Source of the DNA: Candidatus Thorarchaeota archaeon
GTDB lineage: Archaea > Asgardarchaeota > Thorarchaeia > Thorarchaeales > Thorarchaeaceae
Length of the DNA: 34,294 nucleotides
NCBI GenBank assembly: GCA_004376265.1
Contig: SOKL01000224.1
Coordinates: forward strand, 1-34,294
Direction of reading: 5' to 3'
The position numbers and the translations under genes were made by a program. Under the pieces are notes generated by a model, which saw nothing but the letters and a program-made list of their open reading frames with translations, had not been told where the DNA came from and made no database searches. This document shows, one piece after another, positions 1 to 6,691 of this stretch. Position 1 is the first letter of the stretch, and each line of letters begins with the position of its first letter.

Positions 1-75
1 TTCCTCAGCAGTCACAAGTGACTACCGTCAGTTGCGCTTTTGCTCCAAGGCCACTCATTTCTCTACATTTATAGA

Positions 76-84
76 TAAAAAGAT
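76..84 (-). terminator. Oligo-T tract downstream of truB
   Basis: Read on the minus strand, a run of five T follows the truB stop codon by about 15-20 bases. Oligo-T runs are the usual intrinsic termination signal in archaea, and this is the end of the ribosomal cluster. A minus-strand TATA-like CTATAAATG lies just beyond, so a further gene may start left of the window. This is a motif reading only. Confidence 0.35.
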
Positions 85-98
85 GGTTGAATGACACT

Positions 99-1115
99 CT
101 AGGTTGGTTCATCCTTAGGTTTCTTCTTCCAAAGTGAGGGATAACGACCCCGTTCCATTAGAACCCGTTCACTCTTGGCAACGATACCACTCTTTGCTTT
201 GACTATCCGGTCACTGGTATCGTTACTTGTTGCCACAGCAACTGCTTCCCCCTTCAGTGTCTTCAAGGCAACCATGTCGCCCTTCTTGATCTCACTGCTT
301 ATGCTGACGACACCACTTGCCGCAAGATTAGCCCCGTGACATATCGCATCCACTGCAGAATCGCGGATGTTTATGGATGGAAGATGACCCAAAGCAAACT
401 CGATAGGAAGCAAATACTTCCTGAGTTCAGTGTCGTCTCCATCCTCTTTCCAGAACACGAAAGCATCCTTCAGATCATGTAATGAACACATGTGCTCATC
501 TTCTCTGAATTTTCCTACACGGGTTCGTCGAAGTTCGCGCATATGCCCTCCGACACCAAGTGCTTCTCCAATATCAAAACAGAGTTTACGAATGTAGGTG
601 CCCGCTTGACAACCCACACGGAAGAGAACAAGACGTCCCTTTATCTCGAGTATTTCGTTATAGTATATCTCACGAATCCTGAGAACTCTCTTCACCGAGG
701 ATCGTAAAGGGGGTTTCTGGTACAGTTTCCCAACGAACTCATTTACCACCCTACGTATATCATCATCATCTGCTTTATGATGAAGTTCGAGAACACATAC
801 ATACTCCTTCCCTGCTGGTAACAGTGCTTGCATAGCCTTGGTAGCGTGTCCCACTCCTGTAGGCAAAATCCCTGTTACACTTGGGTCAAGAGTTCCACCA
901 TGTCCTACACGATCTACTTGGAGAATCTTTCTTACCCACGTAGCAACTTCATGACTTGTTGGTCCTGCATGTTTGTCGAGAACAATTACTCCACTCTCAA
1001 GTAGATATTCGATTGGAAGATTATCTAGGGATTTGAATCCATAATCCGGATTAGTGTTATCCACTGCCCTGATAATTAGTTCACGGGGCTTATCTGCAGG
1101 CAACATGCCCCTCAA
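99..1115 (-). CDS. truB: tRNA/rRNA pseudouridine synthase (TruB/Cbf5 family)
   Basis: This is the archaeal Cbf5/TruB pseudouridine synthase. It isomerises uridine in rRNA as the catalytic subunit of H/ACA guide RNPs (with Nop10, Gar1 and L7Ae), and can also act on tRNA U55. The sequence has the archaeal N-terminal stretch with LPADKPREL, the catalytic GHGGTLDPSVTG motif with Asp77, the later YIRKL motif, and a C-terminal PUA-like domain from about residue 250. At 338 residues it has normal archaeal length. The start used is a TTG with GGAGTG 8-9 bases upstream; an ATG three codons later is the alternative. It is the last gene of the ribosomal cluster, 28 bases after eL14, which is its usual archaeal place. 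Confidence 0.95.
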   Translation of the reverse strand: MRGMLPADKPRELIIRAVDNTNPDYGFKSLDNLPIEYLLESGVIVLDKHAGPTSHEVATWVRKILQVDRVGHGGTLDPSVTGILPTGVGHATKAMQALLPAGKEYVCVLELHHKADDDDIRRVVNEFVGKLYQKPPLRSSVKRVLRIREIYYNEILEIKGRLVLFRVGCQAGTYIRKLCFDIGEALGVGGHMRELRRTRVGKFREDEHMCSLHDLKDAFVFWKEDGDDTELRKYLLPIEFALGHLPSINIRDSAVDAICHGANLAASGVVSISSEIKKGDMVALKTLKGEAVAVATSNDTSDRIVKAKSGIVAKSERVLMERGRYPSLWKKKPKDEPT

Positions 1116-1143
1116 TGATTAACACTCCTAAAGATCAATTCGT

Positions 1144-1425
1144 CTAGATGTTAAGCCTAATCTTTGTCCTGAACTTGTCAGTCAGACCAGCTTCTTCAAT
1201 AGCTTTCTCAATAGCCTCATCATCGGCATCAGCCGCAATCGTGAGTATTGTTTCAAGTGGCTCCAAGTGTCTGATATTGCAGTTACGACGCTTGACTCCG
1301 CTCAACTGCCTTGGTCCAGTCACCAAAACATAGCTCTCATCTTTCTTTTCAATTACAACACAAAGACTTCCGGCTTCGCGGCCCATCGTCTTCACACAGA
1401 TTCTTCCTTGTTCGTAGAGACTCAT
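1144..1425 (-). CDS. rpl14e: Large ribosomal subunit protein eL14
   Basis: This is eL14, a KOW/SH3-like large-subunit protein found only in archaea and eukaryotes. The start region YEQGRICVKTMGREAG is the KOW motif, followed by the VLVTGP strand and the SGVKRR basic loop typical of the family. The ATG chosen (93 residues) has GAGGTG eight bases upstream; the ORF track begins two codons earlier at a TTG. It lies between cmk and truB, the conserved archaeal order. A 124-base gap separates it from cmk, with a TATA-like CTTATAG on the minus strand near 1545, so it may have an extra promoter. Confidence 0.93.
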   Translation of the reverse strand: MSLYEQGRICVKTMGREAGSLCVVIEKKDESYVLVTGPRQLSGVKRRNCNIRHLEPLETILTIAADADDEAIEKAIEEAGLTDKFRTKIRLNI

Positions 1426-1555
1426 CTTCAATACACCTCGCCTTGTCCTTGGTCTGCATCCGAGTCACCTCGTAGCATCATTCCATCGGACCGGGAGAAT
1501 ATGGTGCCGTCACGCGATAGCAATATGAGCGTTACGCTTGGTACTATAAGACCAG

Positions 1556-2101
1556 TTACTTACCTATATTCGCAAAAAACGCCTCAATGGCGGCAATGAC
1601 GATAGCGTTTACTCCATCTAGATCATATTTGTCAGTGTTAATGATTAAATCGTATGTCGAGTGGTCTGAAACGTCAACTCCATAGTATTCGAAGTATCTC
1701 GCTTTCTCGCTCCCCTCTCGAGTTATGGTTTCCCTTCTTGCATACTCAAAATCTGTACCATCTCGTTCTGAGATTCGTTTGATTCGTGTCTCAACTGGTG
1801 CGATTAGAAGAATCTTCAGATCTGCATTATCTCCCGCCATCCATGCTGCCAATTGACCGTCAATTACAGCATCCCCCTTATCAGCTTCGGTTTTCAACCG
1901 GTCATCAATCAGTCTATCAATCTCTTCATTACCCTCTGCAACTCTGCTAAATTCCTCTAAAGTGAGATCTCTTTCCTTAGCGAGCTGACGAAAAGCGACT
2001 CCTGCAGATATCCTTCTCAAGTTAAACTTCTTAGCAATCGCGTCAGATACGGAACTCTTGCCAGTACCGTGAAGACCTCCCACGGTGATGACGCGTTTCA
2101 T
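1556..2101 (-). CDS. cmk: Cytidylate kinase, archaeal type
   Basis: This is a P-loop kinase that phosphorylates CMP/dCMP to the diphosphate in the cytosol. The protein begins MKRVITVGGLHGTGKSS, so the Walker A loop GLHGTGKSS lies at residues 9-17. It continues with the ISAGVAFRQLA segment, DGQLAAW in the NMP-binding region, and RISERDGTDFEYARRE, the arginine-rich lid typical of short archaeal CMP kinases. I start at the ATG at 2101 (181 residues), four bases after the eL34 stop. The track start is 11 codons upstream, overlaps eL34 and adds nothing conserved. Translational coupling to eL34 is likely. Confidence 0.93.
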   Translation of the reverse strand: MKRVITVGGLHGTGKSSVSDAIAKKFNLRRISAGVAFRQLAKERDLTLEEFSRVAEGNEEIDRLIDDRLKTEADKGDAVIDGQLAAWMAGDNADLKILLIAPVETRIKRISERDGTDFEYARRETITREGSEKARYFEYYGVDVSDHSTYDLIINTDKYDLDGVNAIVIAAIEAFFANIGK

Positions 2102-2105
2102 TATT

Positions 2106-2369
2106 CTACTCTCGTGCTGCTTTGATGATTCCACGACGCAGTGCTTGTGAGGATATTACACCGCCATAAGGACGGTTAGGACGTTTAGCTGAAAGGCTTG
2201 CTCCTCTCCGGCGTCCATGCTTTGCACGTCTGGATAAGTGCAGTTTTCCACCGGTAATAGCGCAGGTTCCTCCTGATTTGTAGAACTTCTGTCTGTGAAT
2301 GACTAGTTTTCCACCTGGAGTCTTCACCTTGCGATTTGCTCGTGACCGAGTAAGCATGCCTGGTCGCAT
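2106..2369 (-). CDS. rpl34e: Large ribosomal subunit protein eL34 with degraded zinc site
   Basis: This is eL34, an archaeal/eukaryotic large-subunit protein. TRSRANRKVKTPGGKLVIH and KRPNRPYGGV are clear family landmarks, and 87 residues is the usual length. Family members normally bind zinc through CxxC...CxxC. Here only Cys36 survives: the positions read CAIT and VISSQA, so three of the four ligands are replaced. This is therefore a zinc-less form. AGGTGT precedes the ATG by about nine bases. An island of some 4.8 kb separates it from the DUF106 gene that normally lies upstream, so it needs its own promoter (see the dyad at 2408). Confidence 0.92.
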   Translation of the reverse strand: MRPGMLTRSRANRKVKTPGGKLVIHRQKFYKSGGTCAITGGKLHLSRRAKHGRRRGASLSAKRPNRPYGGVISSQALRRGIIKAARE

Positions 2370-2407
2370 TTTATGACACCTGTCTTTCTCTCTGGGGACC
2401 GTCTAGA

Positions 2408-2425
2408 CTTTGCTTTTAAGCAAAG
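2408..2425 (-). promoter_or_regulatory. Dyad-symmetric TATA region upstream of eL34
   Basis: The sequence CTTTGCTTTTAAGCAAAG is a perfect inverted repeat with 8-bp arms and a 2-bp centre. Its centre gives a minus-strand TATA-like TTAAAAG about 45-50 bases before the eL34 start, which is compatible with a start site near 2390. The right arm belongs to the 177-bp duplication and the left arm is unique to this copy, so the insertion junction itself may have created this promoter or operator. It could equally act as a hairpin. Confidence 0.4.
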
Positions 2426-2594
2426 CGGTGTCGACGGAAAACTTGGTCCTAATCTATTGCAAAGTCAGGTGGATACATTGTGAAGTAGCCAATGATGATT
2501 GCAAGAATCACACCGCCTGGTATCAGACCCCGTCCCGTGGTCTTTCCTACCCTCACACCCACAAACAGCATTATTGTTCCTATTGAAATCACAA
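2418..2594. repeat. 177-bp direct repeat, copy A
   Basis: This segment matches 3716-3892 in the same orientation without gaps. By hand count 156 of 177 bases agree, including exact blocks of 39 and 29 bases. The two copies flank the CPBP protease gene at a constant offset of 1298 bases. Copy A is the damaged copy because it holds only the 3' part of the small membrane protein gene. Confidence 0.9.
2449..2594 (-). pseudogene. Truncated copy of the small membrane protein gene at 3747-4001
   Basis: Reading the minus strand in the frame of the intact gene gives IMLFVGVRVGKTTGRGLIPG and then GVILAIIIGYF, ending at the same TAG. This is the C-terminal half of the 84-residue protein, with a few substitutions such as D to G. 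Upstream of 2594 the similarity stops and the frame has no ATG before a TGA, so the N-terminal half is missing. An internal ATG could give about 43 residues, so a short product cannot be excluded. Most likely this is debris from a duplication. Confidence 0.75.
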
Positions 2595-2662
2595 TTTTCT
2601 CATAGTGCAAAAGACTTGTTAGTCAGTTCCTAGGAATTTAGACGCGTCATATTGGAACATTA

Positions 2663-3601
2663 ATGAGCCATGTCAAAACACCTCAGGAAGCTTGCATTAA
2701 GTTGGAGAATGAAAAGACAGGGATAAATCCAGAACAAGAAACCAAGGTTGCTGTAGAAACTAACATCAGCCCTACAACAAAAGGAGGACTCCTGATAATC
2801 CTCATTGCGTGCAGTTTTCTTGTCCTTGTTGTGGGTGGATACAATAATTTTCTACCTGCTGACATGACACTCCTCGTTAGAGTAAGTGTAGTATTCGTTC
2901 TTCTTCTACCAACTATCTTTCTCTACAAATCAGAAGGAAGATGGAAAGAGTACTGGAAGTTATCATTCTCATTTCTGATTGTGTCAATTGGACTAGTAGT
3001 GGCTTGGTTAGTCGGAACACTGTACGCACTTTTCCCAGGTCTCTCACCAAGCACTGTAGAAGGTGTAGCAGTATTAAAGGTCGTAGAAGTCCTCCCCATT
3101 GTCTTAACTATTCTTGTGGGCATGTGGTTGGTTGAGAAGGATTTTGCTCCAATCTTTTTACGCGGAGGTAACATCAAAAAGAGTTTCAAACTCGGTCTCC
3201 TCGTTTCTCCTGCTGCACTGTTACTTGTTATTCCTCTTGGTTTTCTAGGTCTCACCGTTAGCTTAGGGGTTGCAGTTTCATGGATGCCTTGGTTGTGTCT
3301 CTTCGCAATCAGCAATGCGTTCTACGAGGAACTTATGATCAGGGGTCTATTCCTTAGGAAATACGACTCTCTATTTGGTCCAAGACAGTCTCTGCTTCTG
3401 ACATCTTTCATTTTCGCAATGCTACACATCTCAATAATTGGACTTGCTGATTTAGTTACTTTCTCACTCTACTTTGGACTCAGCTTTATGCTGGGAGTGC
3501 TGTGGGCATATGTGATTCAGAAATCGGACAACATCTGGGGTGCAGTGCTTGCTCACACAATTGCTGACATCTTATTCGTACTCACAGTGTTTGGAGTATA
3601 A
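2663..3601 (+). CDS. CPBP family intramembrane metalloprotease
   Basis: This is a multi-pass membrane protein of the CPBP (CAAX prenyl protease 2/bacteriocin-processing, Abi) family. The key residues are present: Glu222-Glu223 and Arg227 in YEELMIRG, His255 in AMLHIS, and His298 with Asp302 in AHTIAD, all near membrane segments as in the family. About 40 charged N-terminal residues precede the first of roughly eight hydrophobic stretches. Such proteins cleave within the membrane; substrates in archaea are largely unknown. It is the only plus-strand gene in this stretch and sits between the two copies of the 177-bp repeat inside the ribosomal cluster, which suggests it arrived by insertion. 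Its substrate cannot be told from the sequence. Confidence 0.88.
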   Translation: MSHVKTPQEACIKLENEKTGINPEQETKVAVETNISPTTKGGLLIILIACSFLVLVVGGYNNFLPADMTLLVRVSVVFVLLLPTIFLYKSEGRWKEYWKLSFSFLIVSIGLVVAWLVGTLYALFPGLSPSTVEGVAVLKVVEVLPIVLTILVGMWLVEKDFAPIFLRGGNIKKSFKLGLLVSPAALLLVIPLGFLGLTVSLGVAVSWMPWLCLFAISNAFYEELMIRGLFLRKYDSLFGPRQSLLLTSFIFAMLHISIIGLADLVTFSLYFGLSFMLGVLWAYVIQKSDNIWGAVLAHTIADILFVLTVFGV

Positions 3602-3672
3602 GCACGAGACAGAATGTTGCACTTAATCTGTAGAATCCCTGGTCATCTCTTGAATACGAATAGCGGGCTAAC

Positions 3673-3710
3673 GTTTAGTCTGTAAGCACCTGACTTCTCA
3701 TAATTCACTC
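3673..3710 (-). pseudogene. Possible remnant of the 3' end of the DUF106/EMC3 gene
   Basis: On the minus strand this reads ATG AGA AGT CAG GTG CTT ACA GAC TAA, i.e. MRSQVLTD. The real DUF106 gene ends MGTQVLTS. About 30 of 38 bases match 7178-7215. This looks like a small duplicated piece of that gene's end lying next to repeat copy B. The match is short and could be chance. Confidence 0.35.
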
Positions 3711-3715
3711 CTTTC

Positions 3716-3892
3716 AAGCAAAGCGGTGTCGACGGAAAACTTGGTCCTAATCTACGTTGAAGGCAGGTGGATATAATGTGAAGTAGGCAATGATGATTGC
3801 AAGAATCACACCCCCTAGAATCAGATCTCGTCCTGTGGTCTTTCCTACCCTCACACCCACAAACAGCATGATTGCTCCTATCAGTATCACAA
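3716..3892. repeat. 177-bp direct repeat, copy B
   Basis: This is the partner of 2418-2594. It covers the last 49 codons of the intact small membrane protein gene plus about 30 bases beyond its stop codon. The 39-base identical block spans the stop codon and downstream bases, which is more conserved than most of the coding part. Confidence 0.9.
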
Positions 3893-4001
3893 GGAATGAT
3901 GATGCTCTTCCTATGAACAACAAGAAGCCCCAGATCTCTTCAAAGTAGCCACCAATCAATCTAGCAAACTCTGTCAAGGGGCTCAATAATTGCAGTATCA
4001 T
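3747..4001 (-). CDS. Small two-helix membrane protein
   Basis: I do not recognise a named family. The 84-residue protein has an amphipathic N-terminus and two strong membrane segments, at about 26-50 (ending MLFVGVRV) and 60-78 (GGVILAIIIAYF). They are joined by a short basic loop GKTTGRD. A truncated duplicate exists at 2449-2594. Its ATG overlaps the stop of a short upstream reading frame (TAATG at 4003-3999), which suggests translational coupling to a now-broken gene. It is not in the ORF set normally found in the archaeal ribosomal cluster, so it belongs to the inserted island. Confidence 0.7.
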   Translation of the reverse strand: MILQLLSPLTEFARLIGGYFEEIWGFLLFIGRASSFLVILIGAIMLFVGVRVGKTTGRDLILGGVILAIIIAYFTLYPPAFNVD

Positions 4002-4162
4002 TACTTATCAGACATGCGTCGTGAAGCCCATCCGGCAGACTTTGCAGTATCAAATGCCTCCTTGGTGATAACTGCGAGGCCATCATCCACGGGTCACTGT
4101 CTGCCCTTGATCCACAGGCACACATTCCTTCCTCCTGAATCCGTGAAGTAAAGGACCTTCAT
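4001..4162 (-). pseudogene. Short broken reading frame ahead of the small membrane gene
   Basis: On the minus strand an ATG opens MKVLYFTDSGGRNVCLWIKG and continues to RQ, then meets an in-frame TGA. The same frame carries on as PVDDGLAVITKEAFDTAKSA and so on to a TAA that overlaps the ATG of the next gene. The amino-acid composition looks protein-like on both sides of the TGA. It could be a decayed gene, a sequencing error, or a small protein restarting at the GTG after the stop. No family was recognised. Confidence 0.35.
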
Positions 4163-4170
4163 TAACATGA

Positions 4171-4235
4171 GTTGCATAAAATAGGTTAATTTATATTCTC
4201 ACACGTATAATAGTTGCATGAAATTGGTTAACTTA
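4171..4235. promoter_or_regulatory. Promoter of the HTH gene with paired 23-bp direct repeats
   Basis: Two imperfect direct repeats, GTTGCATAAAATAGGTTAAT plus TTA (4171-4193) and GTTGCATGAAATTGGTTAAC plus TTA (4213-4235), agree at 20 of 23 positions and lie 42 bases apart, four helical turns. A TATA box (AATTTATATT, 4188-4197) sits at the end of the first repeat. The start codon, at 4218, lies within the second, about 25 bases from the TATA box. This predicts a leaderless mRNA and an autoregulated promoter. Confidence 0.5.
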
Positions 4236-4718
4236 CTACGATGTGGTTTCACAATGTTCTCGCATTTCCGTTATCCTACAAAACAGCAAAGTCTCATCTG
4301 GTTAAAGAGAAGGAGAAATGTTCCTCCCTCAGTAATTGCAAAAGAGCTGAAAGTATCGCGCCCATTTGTTAGCCAGGCCCAAAAGATTGCAGAGGGTCGA
4401 ATCAAGAAGCTACTACTTACTGCAGCTCAGATGAATAGGATTTCTGTTGAAAATATAAATCCTGAATTTGGTTTTGCAATAGGATACAACCCTGCAACTG
4501 ATGCGAAGACGTACATTACCTATTCCCCTGAATTTAGGGTACAGGTTTGGTTTGATCATGAAGGTAATTGTAACAAATGCGAGTTGCACTCTGAGTGTGA
4601 TAGGATTCTCCGAGGACTAGCTGTAGAATGGGGATTCTCTATTCCTAAAGAGATGGACCCAACACAGGTAGCTAAAACTCTGTTCAATAAAATCAAGGGG
4701 GCGCTTGGATGGGAGTAG
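4218..4718 (+). CDS. HTH protein with C-terminal cysteine cluster
   Basis: This 166-residue protein has a helix-turn-helix at about residues 35-58 (PSVIAKELKVSRPFVSQAQK), the layout of a sequence-specific DNA-binding regulator. Its C-terminal part contains CNKCELHSEC (Cys118, Cys121, Cys127), which could bind zinc or an Fe-S cluster; a fourth ligand is not obvious. The predicted TATA box is about 25 bases before the ATG, so the mRNA is probably leaderless; an ATG 12 codons later is the alternative. It overlaps the next gene by 10 bases, so the two are one operon. I infer it regulates its own operon through the flanking direct repeats. No named family was recognised. Confidence 0.75.
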   Translation: MKLVNLLRCGFTMFSHFRYPTKQQSLIWLKRRRNVPPSVIAKELKVSRPFVSQAQKIAEGRIKKLLLTAAQMNRISVENINPEFGFAIGYNPATDAKTYITYSPEFRVQVWFDHEGNCNKCELHSECDRILRGLAVEWGFSIPKEMDPTQVAKTLFNKIKGALGWE

Positions 4719-6691
4719 AGAAACCGAAAAGCAAGCTTTCTGCATTTATCACAAGGGCATGTCGTTTACCAAAAGAGGTTGCTGGTAGAGTTGGTAATCT
4801 ATCAGATACGATGGCAAAAGAACGACTCAAAGCAATCCAATCACAAAACAATATTCCCTACAAGTATCTGACTGCTGCAATCCTTATCTTACTCTACCTA
4901 CCATGGATGATTTCACTCACTTGCGTTATTCCTCCACAGATTGAAGTGGTATTCGGAAGTGAAGTGGATTCTGAATCTTACAGTAATATTATCTCTACTT
5001 CCGAAGTAGGTGTTACTCATGCTGTACTTCTGAATACAACTCCTTTCTCCTTCAATGGTGACTGGGAGTTGGATCCTAATCGGTATTGGAATCAGTACGA
5101 TTTCTACAGCTATGGGTGGAATGATTCAGATGGCTACCATTTTACATCTTCACCTTCTGATTACGCCGACATTATCGTAATAGAACGCACAATGCAAATT
5201 CCAATCGCAAATTATTCTGAACTTACAGTTTCAGCTGTGTTCGAAGGTGTTTCAGGGTCCGCAGGAATTTTCTTTGAAGTCTTTGCTGACGATGCTCGAG
5301 CTGTTCAAGAAGATCTATTTCTACCCGGTAACATCACAACGGTGAATGTAACAGCGCCACTCTCTATTGCAAAACTTACAAGTGACTCTTGGCTTTGTAC
5401 GATTGTTTACCGCTTACAAATTTGGGTGACTGAAGAGTCCCACGTTAAGTTGCGAGGTATTATAATTAATGCTGAATTCACGGGAAAGATGAGCCTGGTT
5501 CAACTTGATTTCAAGAGTACCGATAATACCAGTTTCTATGAGAATCCATACATGAAATTTGCTAAGTATGCTCCCAGACTTGCGATAATTCAGAATAATG
5601 ATTATATTTCTCAAAGCACCTATTTTCCAAATCGTGTAGACGATGAGATTTATCTTCCTCCAGGAACATACGAGGGCGTCGCATATTGGAATCTTGCCAC
5701 TCAAGATCCACCTGATCCTTACAATTCATCCACGTGGGTTCCCAATGTCAATTTCGTAGTAACTGAAGATATTGTTATGGAGGTTGATGTTGGACTCTTT
5801 GCCAAACGGATCGATTTTGATGTTTCACCCTCAGTGCTTCTTCGGGGTTTATCACTCCGTTTTGTAGACGATTTCCAATATAGTGAGTCCACAGAGATTT
5901 CAGGATCAACTGTATATTCCCAAATTCCTGACTATCTCTATATCCCGGGTGAGATTGAATCTCTCTCCATTTGGCTATCTACATGGTCTTATTTGGACCC
6001 CCAAGGTGGATATGGTTGGGTACCTTTTGAACAATTTCGGATTGAAGAGGACATCACTATTGGTTCGAACAACAGATCAAGGAATCTTCAATTTAGCGTC
6101 ACCCTTCCATACACCACAATAGGTGGAGTCCTTTTTGGATTAGGTGAGTTTGTAATTCTTACCGTTATTCTGTTGCTAGTGGTTGGTTTTCTCATATCAT
6201 TACGGAGAACACTTCGATACTCCGATATACGTCATAGACTATCAGATTCTAGGATACTACCGTTAATCATGCTAAGTGCTGGTGTCTTTCTACCTTGGAG
6301 TATACAGCTTGCACAAACAACTAATTCAGGTTACGATGGAGTTTCTTGGTTTTCGTGGTTTTCGATGCCATTCATGATCAGGTGGAGTGACAGCACTGCG
6401 ATACAGATGCTATTATCCACTCCTGACTGGTGGTATGCTTCACTGTCCTTCACAATGTTTCTCTTCATCCCTCTATGTTATGGATATCTCTCATTGGTAT
6501 CTATTGAAAGTGATAAGTTCAACAAGACCTTTGCTTTAGCCCTATTATTACCCTATCTTGTTGTGTTAGCTTATTTCAATCAGCCAGCATTAAATCTAGG
6601 TACTATATCACTTGGTCCAATAGTTGCTATGGCAGCATTACCAGTGTGGTTGTTGACATTGGGTTTGCGAAAACTTGGAATTACTACGTAA
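4709..6691 (+). CDS. Large membrane protein with big extracytoplasmic domain
   Basis: This protein has 660 residues and no family I recognise. A basic cytoplasmic tail of about 50 residues precedes one membrane segment (53-73, TAAILILLYLPWMIS). A region of roughly 400 residues follows, rich in Tyr, Trp, Ser, Asn and beta-type strands and typical of a secreted domain. From about 474 to the end come four to five further membrane segments (for example FVILTVILLLVVGFLISL). The layout resembles a surface sensor or cell-envelope protein. It overlaps the upstream HTH gene by 10 bases, so the pair is co-translated and probably functionally linked. No transporter, kinase or protease motif is visible. 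Confidence 0.75.
   Translation: MGVEKPKSKLSAFITRACRLPKEVAGRVGNLSDTMAKERLKAIQSQNNIPYKYLTAAILILLYLPWMISLTCVIPPQIEVVFGSEVDSESYSNIISTSEVGVTHAVLLNTTPFSFNGDWELDPNRYWNQYDFYSYGWNDSDGYHFTSSPSDYADIIVIERTMQIPIANYSELTVSAVFEGVSGSAGIFFEVFADDARAVQEDLFLPGNITTVNVTAPLSIAKLTSDSWLCTIVYRLQIWVTEESHVKLRGIIINAEFTGKMSLVQLDFKSTDNTSFYENPYMKFAKYAPRLAIIQNNDYISQSTYFPNRVDDEIYLPPGTYEGVAYWNLATQDPPDPYNSSTWVPNVNFVVTEDIVMEVDVGLFAKRIDFDVSPSVLLRGLSLRFVDDFQYSESTEISGSTVYSQIPDYLYIPGEIESLSIWLSTWSYLDPQGGYGWVPFEQFRIEEDITIGSNNRSRNLQFSVTLPYTTIGGVLFGLGEFVILTVILLLVVGFLISLRRTLRYSDIRHRLSDSRILPLIMLSAGVFLPWSIQLAQTTNSGYDGVSWFSWFSMPFMIRWSDSTAIQMLLSTPDWWYASLSFTMFLFIPLCYGYLSLVSIESDKFNKTFALALLLPYLVVLAYFNQPALNLGTISLGPIVAMAALPVWLLTLGLRKLGITT

Noticed and set aside
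10-23. Inverted repeat AGTCACAAGTGACT at the left edge
   Set aside because: Six-base arms with a 2-base loop are expected by chance, and the context is cut off by the window edge.
1432-1555. Possible C/D-box guide RNA in the eL14-cmk gap
   Set aside because: Minus-strand AATGATG resembles a C box, but no matching CTGA D box at proper spacing was found.
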